A program made the translations under genes and the position numbers. Positions 1-11,699 of a DNA stretch of 64,000 nucleotides are shown piece by piece. The notes under the pieces are model-generated. The model was not told the origin of the DNA and did no database searches. It worked only from the letters and a program-made list of their open reading frames with translations. Where the stretch lies: positions 3,596,001 through 3,660,000 of the forward strand of contig JAKSGN010000007.1 of NCBI GenBank assembly GCA_024180945.1, given 5' to 3'. This stretch comes from Macrophomina tecta (Eukaryota > Ascomycota > Dothideomycetes > Botryosphaeriales > Botryosphaeriaceae). Numbering within the stretch: the first letter of the stretch is position 1; every line of letters starts with the position of its first letter.

Positions 1-516
1 ATGCCTAGCTGCGGAGGCTTGGCGCCAGATTTGGTCATCTGTCGCTGCTGACGAGCCAGTACCATACATACGCCGCGCTGCACGAGCATCCGGGGACGTG
101 TGCCTGGCCATGTCGCCTTGGACGTGCCTCGAACCATCCTGGTAGAAGTTGCGATAGTCCTCTGAAGTGGATGCAGTGCTTCCATAGTAAGATTCTTGTG
201 GAAAGCTCCAGTGTGTGTCCGATTCTTGGGAGCCGTAGGCACCCCCTTGCCACTGACTCGAGTTTGCTGCTGAGGCATTCCATGGCGCGTCGGGGTGGTA
301 CGGTTGCCTCTGTTGAGGGTGGGAATATCCTTGAATTGGGCTTTGCAAAGATGGATGTGCATGGTCCATGTGCTCATCCACCGTGAGGTCTGGGTAGCCT
401 CCCGGATCCTGTTCATAATGGCCTGCTGAAAAGTACTGAAGAGTGGGAGATTAGACCAAATGTAGGAAGAGCTGAGGTGCATCTATTACCTGTCGTTCAT
501 ACGCACGGATATCCAT
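1..516 (-). CDS. Unknown protein, N-terminal part only, cut by the left edge
   Basis: The model has two exons on the minus strand. Exon 1 is 490-516 (MDIRAYERQ). A GT-AG intron follows at 436-489 (donor GTAATA, acceptor TTCAG). Exon 2 runs from 435 to base 1 with no stop, so the C-terminus lies outside the window. The 154 visible residues are rich in Gln, Ser, Gly, Tyr, Pro and His (for example GYSHPQQRQPYHPDAPW) and contain no domain I recognise. Composition of this kind is common in disordered regions of fungal regulators, but I do not assign a function. The frame is supported by its uninterrupted length through a biased composition and by the clean splice junction. Other frames here are broken or shorter. 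Confidence 0.5.
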
Positions 517-3149
517 CTTTGAGGTGATAAGCGACAAATGCGGTCAAGCAGTCCCGAGAGGGCCGGAAAAACGTTAGAATCTGCTAAGTGGCTCTCCATT
601 AGTCGAGGTGCAGCAGATGGTATGAGCGGAAACGCACTGCTGCCCAAATTCCGACTATCCTGGCGTATGTGCGAGTCTCGGGAGGGACTAGCCTGGACCT
701 GGATAAACTTGAGGGGTTCTCAGGTCATGCAAACAGCTCGCAAAGGGAACTGTATATCATGATAAAGACCCGTCGGCTCGAATGTTATACACCGGGCGTC
801 CTCTTATCCTCACCGCTGCTCTCATGCCTCTTCTCTTGCAATCAGTCGCCTGATTATTCCAATTGCCACGTTTGATTGAGGCAAACGTCTGAGTGCCGGT
901 ATCGAAAGGGGAGATGGGAGCACAAGTTGTCGAATGGTAGGGCGAGTGAAGCGTGCGGGACTCGATGCTGGCGATGGACCTGGATGGACAGGGTGTGCAG
1001 GAAATCAGAGAGCGACACGTAGCGGTAGCCTGGACTGAAGAAGCACCACAGAGGGCGCAGTCATGATGCGAGCTACGTTGAAGGACTCGGTGGCGTGGCT
1101 TGTCAGGAAAGGGCACTCAATGGCAGGCGGGGTGTCTGTGGGCTAAGGTCTGTATCACATTCGAAGATCGACGGATGACTCGGAGTGCTGCGCAGGGCGG
1201 CTGAGAGCTTGGACATGGCCGTGGGTCAATGAACGGCTCTGGCCGTGAGACCGCTCTCTCGGTAGGGCGAAGCAGCCGTCGGGTGCTCAGCAGGGCTCAG
1301 CCACATGACGCCTGTTGCGGGTCCGGATATCGGATATTGAGCTTTCGTTAGACACAGCGTGAGGTTGCTGGAGGGAGATGAGCGAGTGGAAGCGGGGCTC
1401 GTAGGAATAGCGGCAAGGTTGCAGCGCTGGTGCAGGAAGTGGGAATCGGTCGCCTCGACTCGGGAGGGCGATGCGGCTCTGTTCTTTCTTCGCTCTTATC
1501 GCCGTGGGGTTGGCCTAGGCAGCAGCCTGCATGTTGCCGAGAAAGGAACTCTCCAACAAATGCTTGCAGACCAGCCCATGTCCGCGAACGCCTCAAGCAC
1601 GGTCTTCTCTTGGGCCCGGCTGCCATCGCGAGGCATTCGCTGTTTTCCGCAGTCGTGTTTCTGCAGATGCAGTGCACTGTCTTCGATCAGCTCGAGTTCC
1701 GATCACCCGGGCTCTGACACCAAGGAGTAAGCCCGACTCCCACGCTTTCTTCGCCGTACTGGGGCCGAGGACACAGAGGGCAAGGGTAAGCGAGGCTGAT
1801 CGGAGTCCATGACGCTCGAAGGTGGCCTCCCCTGGACGCGGCCATTTGCGTGGGCAGACGGCCCGGCCCGCACAGCGTGCTCGAAGGCTGCCTTGGAATC
1901 TGCCTCGCAAAGGAACGAGGCGCAGTCTGCAAGGCAATGGTCCGCACACTGCCACCGGTGAGCCTCTTATAGCTCTGCCGTCCGGCTGGAGTATGTACGA
2001 TGTGCTGGCCCCGCATTTCTCGGTTGCGGCCTGCCGTTCATCACACGTCGTTGCCTGATTGCCTCTTCGCTCTGCCCGTCGTCTTTGGCAAGCGCACGCG
2101 CACCGCTCTCGGCCACAACCAGCCTGCATGCACGCCGTGCAACGTGGAGTCCCTCGCTTTGTCAAACCCGGTACCCGGCAAGATACTACACGTCTGCTGC
2201 TCTTGTGAGAAGACCAAAGTATAGCATGCCTGAAATCTTCGGTCTCTAAGTGCTCGGTTCTCGTCCAGTACGCGGCACACCTCTGCTTCTAGAGAGTGTG
2301 ATTTTCAGCAAACGTGGCCCGTAGTCACGCCCACTCATAGGCCGCTGTTGTCGGCAGGTAGATGTGCAAAAGAATTGTGATCTTGGGCTATGCTTCAGCA
2401 AACAAACCTCAGGAGCGAGTGGAATGTCTGCTCGATTCGTTATATGAAAGTCTGTCATGGACCGTGCTTACAAAGCTTGGTTGATCACGACCGTGCAGAT
2501 GCCAGCTCGTCTTGATGATCAATCATGACTCGACTGGGCAATACGCATACACGCAGGATTGTTGTATGGATGCTGTCGTGTATGGAGAATGGTGCCGCAT
2601 CCGGTTATGTCATCGAATTGGTGATGATAGGACACGGCATGGCAATTTACCCGCCCTAATGGGCTGCCCCTCTGGTGTCTCTGCGTCAGAAACCTATCAT
2701 GGTTAGACATAATGACCGTACTCGGTCCAGCGATGATGGTATGTCGTCGTGTGCGGCTGGCGGGCACGGGCCGCCTGCACCATTTTATTGGCCAGTCACA
2801 TCGGCGGTGGCACGACGGAGCAGCCGCAACATTGGACGGGAGCCTCCAAGGCTCCGATCACAATTTGTTGAATACTTTCGCAGAGATTACTACAGCCAGC
2901 TCAACTCCTCAGATCTCGTAATTTCACGAGCCCTGCCATATCAGTACTCGTTGACTGCCACTGCCAAAGAAAACGCGGAAATTCACCCAGACCATCCCCT
3001 CAGGCCTACCACTGTCAGCGTATCCACAGCCAAAATAACGTCCTTGTAACTTCCATGCAGTGGGGAACCATGCATGCAAGCAAAGCGATCCCATCGACCA
3101 TCGGAGGCGCCGCCTCAAATAGTCCGTATTGCAACTTTGTTGCATTGAC
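517..3149. other. Intergenic, 2.6 kb, no gene supported
   Basis: This is the upstream side of the left-edge gene and the 3' side of NOT3. Open frames exist (for example 1593-2165 on the minus strand, rich in Arg and Cys) but none shows family resemblance, fungal codon character or splice partners. I see no repeat, tRNA or transposon signature. Confidence 0.5.
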
Positions 3150-5176
3150 TCAGAGGTCGTCTTCCAAGAACTTGTACGCGAACTTGAAGTCCGCTTTCCT
3201 CCGGTTCATCCTAGTATGGTCAGCATAGCTATTGAATAGGCGGGTGCAGACAGGGGGTAACTGACCATGTGCTCTCGTAGTCGAAGAACCGATACGTTCC
3301 CTGTTCGTAGTCTTCTGTGATGGACTTAGGCTCTTCGTGGCGCTGGAACCAGGTCTGGTACTGCTTGTGGAAGCGCCAGCTCTGAGACTTCAGCGCCTTG
3401 GCAGCCAAGTACTGCTCGTAGGTGCCTTGACGGTAGTAGAAAGCATAGAACAAGGAGTCTGTGTCGACGCGAGAATACAACCTGGGATCATCGAAAATGG
3501 ACAGCGGTTCTTGTGGGTAGTGAGCCGGGGTGTATGGATAGGGGTTCTGCGGTCTGTAGTGTCGCGGCTTGTCCGCATCAACAGACTCGGGGTGTGTGCT
3601 GTGGGAGGCAACCAGGAGACGCTCATCGACGTGTGGATTTGCAGAGTCCTCCTTGGTGGCTTCAAAAGATTCCAAAAGGTCTTGAAGGCTGGAAGGCAAG
3701 TGGTACACCGACTCTTCTACTGCAGGTTGCGCGTGCTTGTCTCCGTTTGTCAATGGCTGCTCCACAGGCTCGACCTGCTTGGCCGTCTTTGCTGGCGTTG
3801 CGCTACGCTTTTCTTGCGCTGGCGTCGGCGGTATGCTACTTGCTTCTGTACTGGCGGGCGCAGCACTGGAGTGGCTGAGCGCTGGGGACTTGGCGGTAAC
3901 GGGCGTTGCGGCATCCTGACCCACTGCTGATACCACCGGCGGCCGCTGGTTGGAAGCGTGCGATGTAGCGAGTTGCGCATGGGAGACTGCCGGTGATGAT
4001 GCGGCACTCGAACGCAGAACATGATTCGCATGTATCGCACCAGGTGGCGGGGGTAATGGGGCTATGCCCAAGTTGTTCTTGTCGCTTGCTGCCGCCGCTG
4101 CCGCCGCTGATGCGTATTTCAGAGGTTCTCCTGGGGCACGGGTGGGTAGTGGCGCCGGCTTCATGCTGCTCGCATTTGTGCCATTAGTGGTAGTCTGCGC
4201 AGGCGTGTGTAATGTCGATAGCGTCGGTAAGGGGGACTTGAGTTGTGTAGATGGTCTCCTTGCTGCAGCTGTCGATGGCTCGGGTCCGGCCTTTGCTTTC
4301 CCTGCAGGTGGACCGACGCTTCGAGTGTTCTCTTCATGAGTGTCGTCTTGTATAGATTGCGTGTCTTGCGACGAGACCTTGTCCAAGTCCTGGGCAATCC
4401 CGTACAAATCCTCGCCCTCGGCAAGATTCAGATCGTCATAAAGCGAGTCATCCTCCATGAAATCCACCTCCTGGTTGTTCTCGACGTAATAGCGGATGCT
4501 TTCCTCGAGTTCCTTGACCTGCTCGACGTCCACACCATCGTTCTCCAAAGAGCGCCGCACCAGTTCCAGCTTGCTTATGTGCCATTGATGCCGTTCGGTC
4601 TGGCGTTCCAGCTCGGCTATACGTTCCGCCTTGGCGTTGTCCTTCTTGCCCTTCTTGAGGCCGGCTTGTAGCGTGGCGGCCTCAGCCTCGGTCGTCTCGA
4701 CCTGGCGCTCAAGCTCCTCGACCATGCTGGATAGGAAATCGCACACTTCTACCTTCTCCTTCTCCTTGGGATCGAGCTTCGACTGGGCTGAGAGGCCTTC
4801 TTTCGAGTAGGCCTTGGTCTTCATCTCCTTTTCTACCGCTTTGAACTTCTCCATTTGCTGTACGCACGTTAGCGTCGCCATCCGGGCTGGCATTGGAAGG
4901 CTGGGCGGCGCGACGACATACCGTCTCGATCAGCTTGCGCTGGTCGAGCAGCGGCTTCTTATCCTTGATTTCATTGGATGCTGCCCAGGCCTTGATCTGA
5001 TCTCGCGAGCGCTGTAGCTTCTTGATCTCCTTCTTGAGCGCATCCTCCAGCTTCTCCTTCTGCGCAGGGTTGGTGGACTGTTGTAGCTTGTCGTAGATGC
5101 CCTCGAAGGCAGCGACGCCCTCGGCGACCTTCTTGAAGCATCGGTCGATTTCTTGAGCGAGTTTGCGCGCGGCCAT
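3150..5176 (-). CDS. NOT3: CCR4-NOT complex subunit 3/5 (Not3/Not5)
   Basis: Not3/Not5 is a scaffold subunit of the CCR4-NOT complex, which deadenylates mRNA and represses translation and transcription. The spliced CDS is 4922-5176, 3266-4857 and 3150-3210, giving 635 aa. The N-terminal Not3 domain (about residues 1-230) is a charged coiled coil starting [20 protein letters not shown]. Intron 1 (4858-4921) falls inside the conserved [19 protein letters not shown] block and rejoins it exactly. The middle is a low-complexity Ser/Thr/Pro/Ala linker with an alanine run. The C-terminal Not2/3/5 (NOT-box) domain is recognisable from [15 protein letters not shown] onward and ends [30 protein letters not shown] across intron 2 (3211-3265). 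The start is the first ATG of the Not3 domain. Its head-to-head partner DTD1 begins 447 bp away. Identification is firm. Confidence 0.95.
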
Positions 5177-5623
5177 GGTGTCTATCGAAGAGCCTCGCCA
5201 GGGCCAGCGGGGAGCGGAGTGGGCGGCGCGGAGATGGAGACTTTTGTGCGGGCGTCCCTCGGGCGGGTGGAGGGACACGGATGGAAGCTCGGGAGGGCGT
5301 GGGTACGATCGGAGGGCGCGCGGATGCGAGGTGGTGTGTCTGGAGCTGGGAGCAAACGGCCAGCCGTAGCTTGTCGGCGTTGCAGGCGATCGCGCACGTG
5401 ATTTGGGATTTGGGGCAGGGAGTGGAAGTGACCCCGGCCCAGCCCAGACCATCCGCATGCCATCATCAATCACCACCCCACGCTCCTCTCCAGACTGTAC
5501 CCGACACACTTCTGCGCCCTCGGCCCACTAGCGCCCCCAGCAAGCGTGTGTTGAGCGGCTCAGCTGCTGCATCGCTGGTGCAGCCTAGGCTTGTGACGTG
5601 TCATAATCATGCCCAGCAACACC
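5177..5623. promoter_or_regulatory. Shared upstream region of NOT3 and DTD1
   Basis: These 447 bp separate the two divergent start codons, so they must hold both promoters. The sequence is GC-rich near NOT3. No TATA box is evident. I name no factor site. Confidence 0.5.
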
Positions 5624-6474
5624 ATGAAAGGTAGCCTCGAGCGAGAACAGAATTAACGAACACACGTGTATGCTGACTGTGACAGCTGTGCTCCAACGCG
5701 TCAAGTCCGCCTCGGTGACGGTCGATGGCAAGCTCATCTCCAGCATCGGCAAGGGCATTCTGGTCTTCGTTGGCGTCGGCAAAGAAGATACGCCCAAAGA
5801 AGTCGAGAAGATGGCCGGCAAGGTGCTCACAATGCAGCTGTGGGATGACGACCAAGGTGGCAAGGTGAGCATGCCTCTTGCAATACCTGCGGACATGTCC
5901 GTACTCATCCCATGGGCAGTGGAAGAAGAACGTCAAAGACATCGGAGGCGAGGTTTTGTGCGGTATGTCACCCTGCTTCGGGCTAGTGTGGGAGGTGCTG
6001 CTGACACATCCTGCAGTCTCACAATTCACCCTACTCGCATCCACAAAGAAGGGGAAAAAGCCCAGCTTTCACAGGTCTGCACCGGAACAGCTGGCTCGGG
6101 ATTTGTATTCTTCCTTTTTCCAAAAGACTCAAGAGCTCTACGAAAAAGACAAAGTCAAGGACGGCATCTTCCAGGCCATGATGGATGTTGCACTAGTGAA
6201 TGATGGACCGGTAGGTTTAGATTACCGTTGTGAAGACGAAGCGGTAAATCTCTCGAGTGTTTTATTGCACCTCTGCCGCCGGTCTCGCGGATCTTGGCTA
6301 ACCCACCGCGCGCTGTAACCCCAGGTGACCATCGAGATAGACTCAGACCCACCCAAAATGGACATTCCCGGGACATCTGGTGAGGAGTCCGATAGGGTGA
6401 AGCTGGAGGATCTCATGAACAAGATGAGCCGCATCCAAAAGGAATTCAAGATCCCAGCCGAGTTGCTCCAGTGA
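5624..6474 (+). CDS. DTD1: D-aminoacyl-tRNA deacylase (DTD)
   Basis: DTD hydrolyses D-amino acids (and glycine mischarged on tRNA-Ala) from tRNA and so protects translation in the cytosol. Five exons (5624-5630, 5686-5864, 5920-5962, 6017-6210, 6325-6474) give 190 aa. Exon 1 is only 7 nt: it encodes MK plus one base and rejoins to give MKAVLQRVKSASVTVDG, the family N-terminus. Both active-site motifs are present: VSQFTL, across intron 3, and NDGPVT with the Gly-cisPro dipeptide, across intron 4. The C-terminus carries about 40 extra residues, charged and helical, beyond the usual family end near VTIEID. An in-frame ATG at 5609 would add MPSNT; the 5624 start matches the family better. All phases agree. 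Confidence 0.95.
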
Positions 6475-8591
6475 GCATGGACTCGTCTTGCAACATGTTA
6501 CGGAAAAGCTGCCCCTTGCTATCCGCTTACCACCTCGGTTCGGAGGCACGGTGATATCCTGGCATCGCTCATTTCCCAGTCGGTCCCGCTCATAGGACCG
6601 TGATGCCGATATTGATGCTGCAACTTCGGCTGGCTACTGTGTTTTGCTGGCGCAGGCGGAGAATTTCAGCCCCGCTTTGATCGCTGCAGCTAGTCAGCAC
6701 TTCCATTTTGACCAAACTCACGGCCGAACGGGATTACTGCAGCAACCCTGCGAATCAACCAAGCAATATCTTTTTGCACTGCCCAGGCACGAGAAGTTCA
6801 TGCTTATCCTGGTGGAAAGTACTGGTCGACAATCAATAGGAGCAACATGCAGAGTAGAACCTTTTACCAGAGAATTGCTTGCACGCAACACGGTCCACAC
6901 AATCTGAGAAAGGATGCGTTGTTCCTTTATCTAAGCGCTTGATCGAGACGACTCCCCATCGGCTGCGCGGCGAATCTCTGGCTTGCGTCCTTACCGACCT
7001 GTGCCAATACAACCCCGTTGCTTGGATACGTACATCGGCCGACAAAATTATCAGTGAGAGATTAGCACCAAATCTCCGAATACAAGTCCTCAAACATACC
7101 TCGGGCCACGTGGCGCAGCTACCTCTCTCACCTGATTTTCAAGGCTGTGTTCGTAACCCGTTCTGTACCCAACCGCTGAATTCTTGGACCACTGGGAAGA
7201 GTGGTCGCTGTATCACGTTTTGCGATTCACACAATGCTCGTCCGAGATTGCTGTTCTCCTTTCAAGAAACTCACTCCTGCAGCTCGAGCCAACATAGCGT
7301 GGTTTGGCCAGAGTCGAGTGTGTCTGTCTGGCAGCTCTTTCATGCATTCTTTTTCACGGAGAAAATCAATATACATACAGGCCTCTTCCTCATTGGTACA
7401 TAGAGAGGCTCTAGTGAAGCACACACTGTAGCAAGCTTTCCCTGTTACTTCCACGTGGTCGCCGTAGTGTCGTGGTCTGTCAGATAGAGGTATTCCAAAT
7501 GTTTGACGAATCAACAGTAACTCCGCCGGCTCTGAGCCTGACAATAAGATGCCCGGGGAGTCTTATCTTTTCTGGTCTACTCCCGCAAATCCGATAGGTC
7601 ACAGCATACTCAGGCCGAAAAATTGACTGCAGCTGTGCGTGCAAGGAAGAAGGCCCTTTACGTGGTAGCACAGCAACCTACGGAGCAAGCTGCAGCTGTG
7701 TTTCAGCCTCAGAAACGGGACTCGACTTCACAAGACAGAGGTGCAATCGAGTTGATGTCGGCAACGGTCAGAATTTTATACCTCTAGCTTCCGCCGTATT
7801 CTAGTGGGCTGACACCTACAAAGTGCGTCTTGAGTGGGCTTTCTCCACCGCGAAGTTGTGATAAGTCGCACGAACCAACCCAACAATGCCACACATTAGC
7901 AAGTCTTCTTCAGAGTTCTGGCCCAGCAGGTGCAAGACGGCTACGTGTTAGCAAATGTTTCTTGCTTTGGTTTAAATCAAGTGTATTATGCTTGCCCCAT
8001 ACATCCAGCTTTCCCTGGGGCCACGCCCACGTTGTCGGGGCCAAATAATAAACCGCGGGAAGACTGTACCCAGGTTTGTCCTCTTGCACTTCGTAAAAGT
8101 AACCTGGGATGGCATTCATTTCGACGATCTCCCTCTGCACCGGTTCGTTAGACTAACAGCAGCATGATGTTGTGACCACCGCCGTGGGAGGCTCCGTGGC
8201 CCTGGCTGTTGTCCGGCTGACTTTCGTGGCTGATCTGACAACAGTCCCTGATTGGGTCCCGATCCAGCAGCTGGTCAGCTCGATCCCCGTGGCTTTTACC
8301 GCTTGCCGACGAAAGCTGTACTCGGGAGCGACATTGGCTTTTCCCTGACTGGTTCATCGCGCGTTCGAGAGCGAGTGGTGAAATTCCACATGGAGAAACG
8401 TGTTCTGTCTTATAAGGCGTCGAGCACACGCTCTTTCTGAATCGCCGTCCTTCTTCGGAGACATTGCTCCACATACCTGATTCTTCTCTCCCAAAATCCA
8501 GCCGATCCATCATCGTATACTCTGCAGTCCAGAAGCTTTGTGGGATCTCGGCAACCTTTTCTATCCTTGCCGCGGAAAATAAGGGTCAACA
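6475..8591. other. Intergenic, 2.1 kb, no gene supported
   Basis: This is downstream of DTD1 and upstream of the small cysteine-rich gene. The longest open frame (6879-7403, plus) lacks an ATG at its start and resembles no family. I see no repeat or RNA gene. Confidence 0.5.
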
Positions 8592-9056
8592 ATGTCTAGC
8601 TCGTGGACCAGCGCAACGCCATCGACCAAGCAACCGCAACCAGCGACCCCGCATGTCTGCATTGGAGGTTTAGCCATTTCAACATGTGCTCAATGTGCTG
8701 GACACCCTCAGGGGTAAGTAGTGCCGAGAATACTCTGGGCATCCTTCCATTGGCAGTGAAGCTGACCGGGACGCCGTCACAGCTATCGCAACCCCATATG
8801 CCAACAATGCAAAGGCTGCGGAGTTGTTACTGAGACTTGTCGGCAATGTCTTCTAAACAACTCGATAGACTCATCAACGAACACTTCGCGGATGACATCA
8901 CCAGCAACATCTTGCGGGAATGGCAGTACTACATTTGAACAGCATATGGAGGCGTATGAGCTTGATTTCCGTGGTTTCGGTGGAGATGATGAGGAAGAGG
9001 AGCCGAAGGGCAAATCTCGCCAGAAGACGGGCCGCAACAATAAGGATCAGTCATGA
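8592..9056 (+). CDS. Small cysteine-rich protein, possible zinc ribbon
   Basis: The two exons, 8592-8713 and 8783-9056, encode 131 aa. The intron is 69 nt with donor GTAAGT and acceptor CACAG. Splicing changes frame and exactly joins two cysteine-rich stretches: Cys23, then CAQC (32-35), CQQCKGC (47-53) and CRQC (60-63). Three CxxC pairs plus extra Cys within 41 residues look like a zinc-binding module. The C-terminal half is polar, with an acidic run (GGDDEEEEP) followed by a basic tail (KGKSRQKTGRNNK), which might suit nucleic-acid or protein binding, but that is inference. I do not recognise the family. Support comes from the canonical splice sites and the frame-restoring junction; no homologue is known to me. 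Confidence 0.55.
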
Positions 9057-10546
9057 GAAACAATGTGAGATTGGCCTCGGCTTATGTGCTTCTTTTCTGT
9101 TCCGTGATTGAGCTTCATCAAAGTACTTGCAGGCATCAAGGATGAGAAAATTGATACCCAGGTGGCGTTATATTATACTCCCAGTGAGACGATCCCTAAA
9201 CTTGTTCTCACGTTCTCTTCTGACCTTCCCACTCAGACCATATTTGATATGTCGTATTTACACGGTACCCGTGTTATTCACAGGGCCCAAGGACATTGGG
9301 GAAGGGCGGTCAGCCTCTGTGCAATGGGGTCCATACGTCGGCCACTCCGTGAGCACGAACAGCCCTCTCAGATCAGCTGATCCTGTCCGAATATGGAATG
9401 TAGGTTTCCCATTCCCTTCTTCTGCACCTTAATGCATGACAGGGATGGCATTCACAGAGAACCAAGGAAGCTTGACGGGAATGCTATGTATCGACCCAAG
9501 AACGGCTCATCCTAAGCGCCCAATTCCGCCATTCGCCTGCCACCACATGCCCGGGGATGTGACCCAACCAAACCCGTTCTACCAGACGCCACAGCCTGCT
9601 GCACGCGAGTTTCACGCAGATCTCCACTGGTCGAGACGATCGGAAAGCCACCAATGCCGCAAAAAGCGTAAGGCCACGCGCGGCAGACACCGCCTACATA
9701 CAAAGCAAGGAGCAACTTCGGCAGCTGCAGGGACCCAAATGCAGAAGGGAAGAAACCCGCAAGAGGTAAAAAACGAGCAGTAGTCCGCATCAACGCTGCA
9801 GCAGAGACTGATCGGGCAGCCGAGCGCTTGACTTCCCCCATCCTCCGTCGCACGAGGCCGAGGTCCACAGACGCCTGCGTGGCTTCGTCCGCCCAAGTTG
9901 GAAGCTCACAAAAACCCGCGCATGGGCACAGCAGGGGACGGGCTCCAACGCCTTGGCCGGCGAACCTTTTTTTGCGCACACATGACGACAGGGCTGTACC
10001 ACGCGGGGCCCCATCTTCCGTTCGGCAACCTCGCCAGTCATCTGGCGAGCAGGCTGAATCCGAGCAACGTGCATTGTTCCCCTTCAAACATTGTGCGTCC
10101 TGTGCCCCCGTTGCCTCGGAGGTTGTTCCAAAAAGCCAGCCCGCGCCGTCCGGACGAAGCAAGGGTACCAGGTGTGGCTTGAAATTCCCTCCCCTCCCCC
10201 TTTCCGTTTTGCTTGTACCTCGCTATCTCTCGTGCAGCCATCGTGAGCGTTGTGTTCGATGGTGGTTCGGTGGAGTTCGCTGGTGGGCAGGAGACGTAAC
10301 CGCTCCCCCGCGCGGCGCGTAAGCATACCGTGCTCATCTCGCAACCCCCCCCCCACCACTGCACGTATGTACCAGACGAGGGAGACTTTGTGTCCCACGA
10401 CGATGAATACATGGTTGAGGCCGAATTCATAAGAGGGAAAAGAGGTAGCTTGCCTTCTGGCTCCACCAAATGCATCGGCCGTGCTCTAATGCCGTGTTAG
10501 ACCTGGCCCCCGTCACCGGCACCCGCGTCAGCGCCGGGCTGGACAT

Positions 10547-10580
10547 TGCAGTAGCAGCAGCAGCTGCTGCTGCTACTGCA
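10547..10580. repeat. 34-bp perfect palindrome (17-bp arms, no spacer)
   Basis: The left arm begins TGCAGTAGCAGCAG at 10547 and the right arm 10564-10580 is its exact reverse complement; the centre is CAGCTG. Symmetry stops at 10546/10581. The arms are a (GCA)n/(TGC)n-type repeat meeting head to head. It could extrude as a cruciform or form a hairpin if transcribed. Confidence 0.9.
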
Positions 10581-11146
10581 GAGGTAATTCAAGCACAATT
10601 CGCTCTCTCATCTTTCCCCTGCAGCATACAGGCCTTCCCCGCATCAGCAGATTGCCGTCATCTCAGAGCACTTCAAGCACCGCAAACCGCATCGGAAAGG
10701 TACCAACGGTATCTAGAGGGTCGTGACAGACCTCCTCTGTCATCCACTTCCCCTCTTTTTCCCAGAAAACGCACACGTGTTCAGCAAAGAAAGGAAGAAA
10801 GGAAGAAAGAAAGAGCGAAAGAGCGCTGACCGCACTAACAACCTCTTCCGATCGAAGTGATCATGTTCCCTTCTTCCCTACCCGTTGCCTCCTCTCCATG
10901 CAGGTATCCGCATGCTCGCCCCGGTCAAACACGCACACCCACATTTCCCTTCCCTTCTGGATCTTTCCTCCCCCCCCCCTGCCGCTGCCGCTGCCGTATA
11001 CCCATATGCAGGTTCTTTAAATACCGCATGTATGTCTATGCATCAGCCTTGCAGCAAGCAGGCAGCTAGATAGCACGACAGATAGCCCAGGGGAGGCGGT
11101 CAACAGGACCGACGTGACGCGAGGTGAGGTTTAAAGCAGTGAAGCC

Positions 11147-11166
11147 AAAAAAAAAAAAAAAAAAAA
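11147..11166 (+). repeat. Homopolymer A20
   Basis: Twenty consecutive A residues. No retroelement sequence precedes it, so it is read as a simple tract, not an insertion tail. Confidence 0.85.
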
Positions 11167-11699
11167 GGGCACGCAAGGCAACGTTCCAGGGCTGGCGCCT
11201 CCCGTCGTTCACCTCTCCAGGAGCGCCGTGCAGACTGCCGCATGATGCATGCCCGGAGTTGAAGGGGGAGCCTGCGCGCCTGAGAATAGTTCTTTAGCTG
11301 TCAAGGAATAGAGACCAAATGTTAATGGGCAAGGAAAAGCGCCGGAGACACTGGTGGAATCTGTATGCATGTGCGATATAATTTTTTTTTTCCTTATTCA
11401 CAACCTTTCCAATACTCACGACCTTTAAAATCGGCAAGAAAGATTTCCCATTCATCACATCCATTCTGCCAAAAAATTGTTCGCTGCCATGACGGTGGAG
11501 GCGAAAATCGAGAGAACGCTGCATAGATGCAGCTCATCCCAGAAGAGAACTCCACCCGTTTTTCGACGCCGGACGCAATGCAAACCCAAAGCAGAAAAAC
11601 GCCCTAACGACCCTAAGTTACCTCTCTGCCACCTCGGCTCCATTACCGTCGGAATCAAGCCTGCCCGTTCCCTCCGTGCACCCGCTCAAGTCACGACGA

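Larger units (their letters stand above)
9057..11699. other. Intergenic, 2.6 kb, low-complexity tracts
   Basis: No gene is supported. The stretch holds an open frame without ATG at 9108-9380, a 34-bp perfect palindrome at 10547-10580, a C10 run at 10345-10354, a purine (GAAA/GGAA) tract at 10785-10825, a C-run at 10968-10979 followed by GCCGCT repeats, and an A20 run at 11147-11166. The CT-rich blocks at about 10720-10990 resemble fungal promoter pyrimidine tracts, but no convincing start codon and gene follow on the plus strand. Confidence 0.5.

Noticed and set aside
1593..2165. 190-codon minus frame rich in Cys and Arg
   Set aside because: The Cys spacing does not fit a Zn2Cys6 or other finger, and there are no splice or context signals.
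9512..10162. 216-codon minus frame
   Set aside because: It has biased composition, no motif and no start context, and probably exists by chance in GC-rich DNA.
11147..11166. A20 run as a retroelement tail
   Set aside because: No element-like sequence or target-site duplication can be seen next to it.
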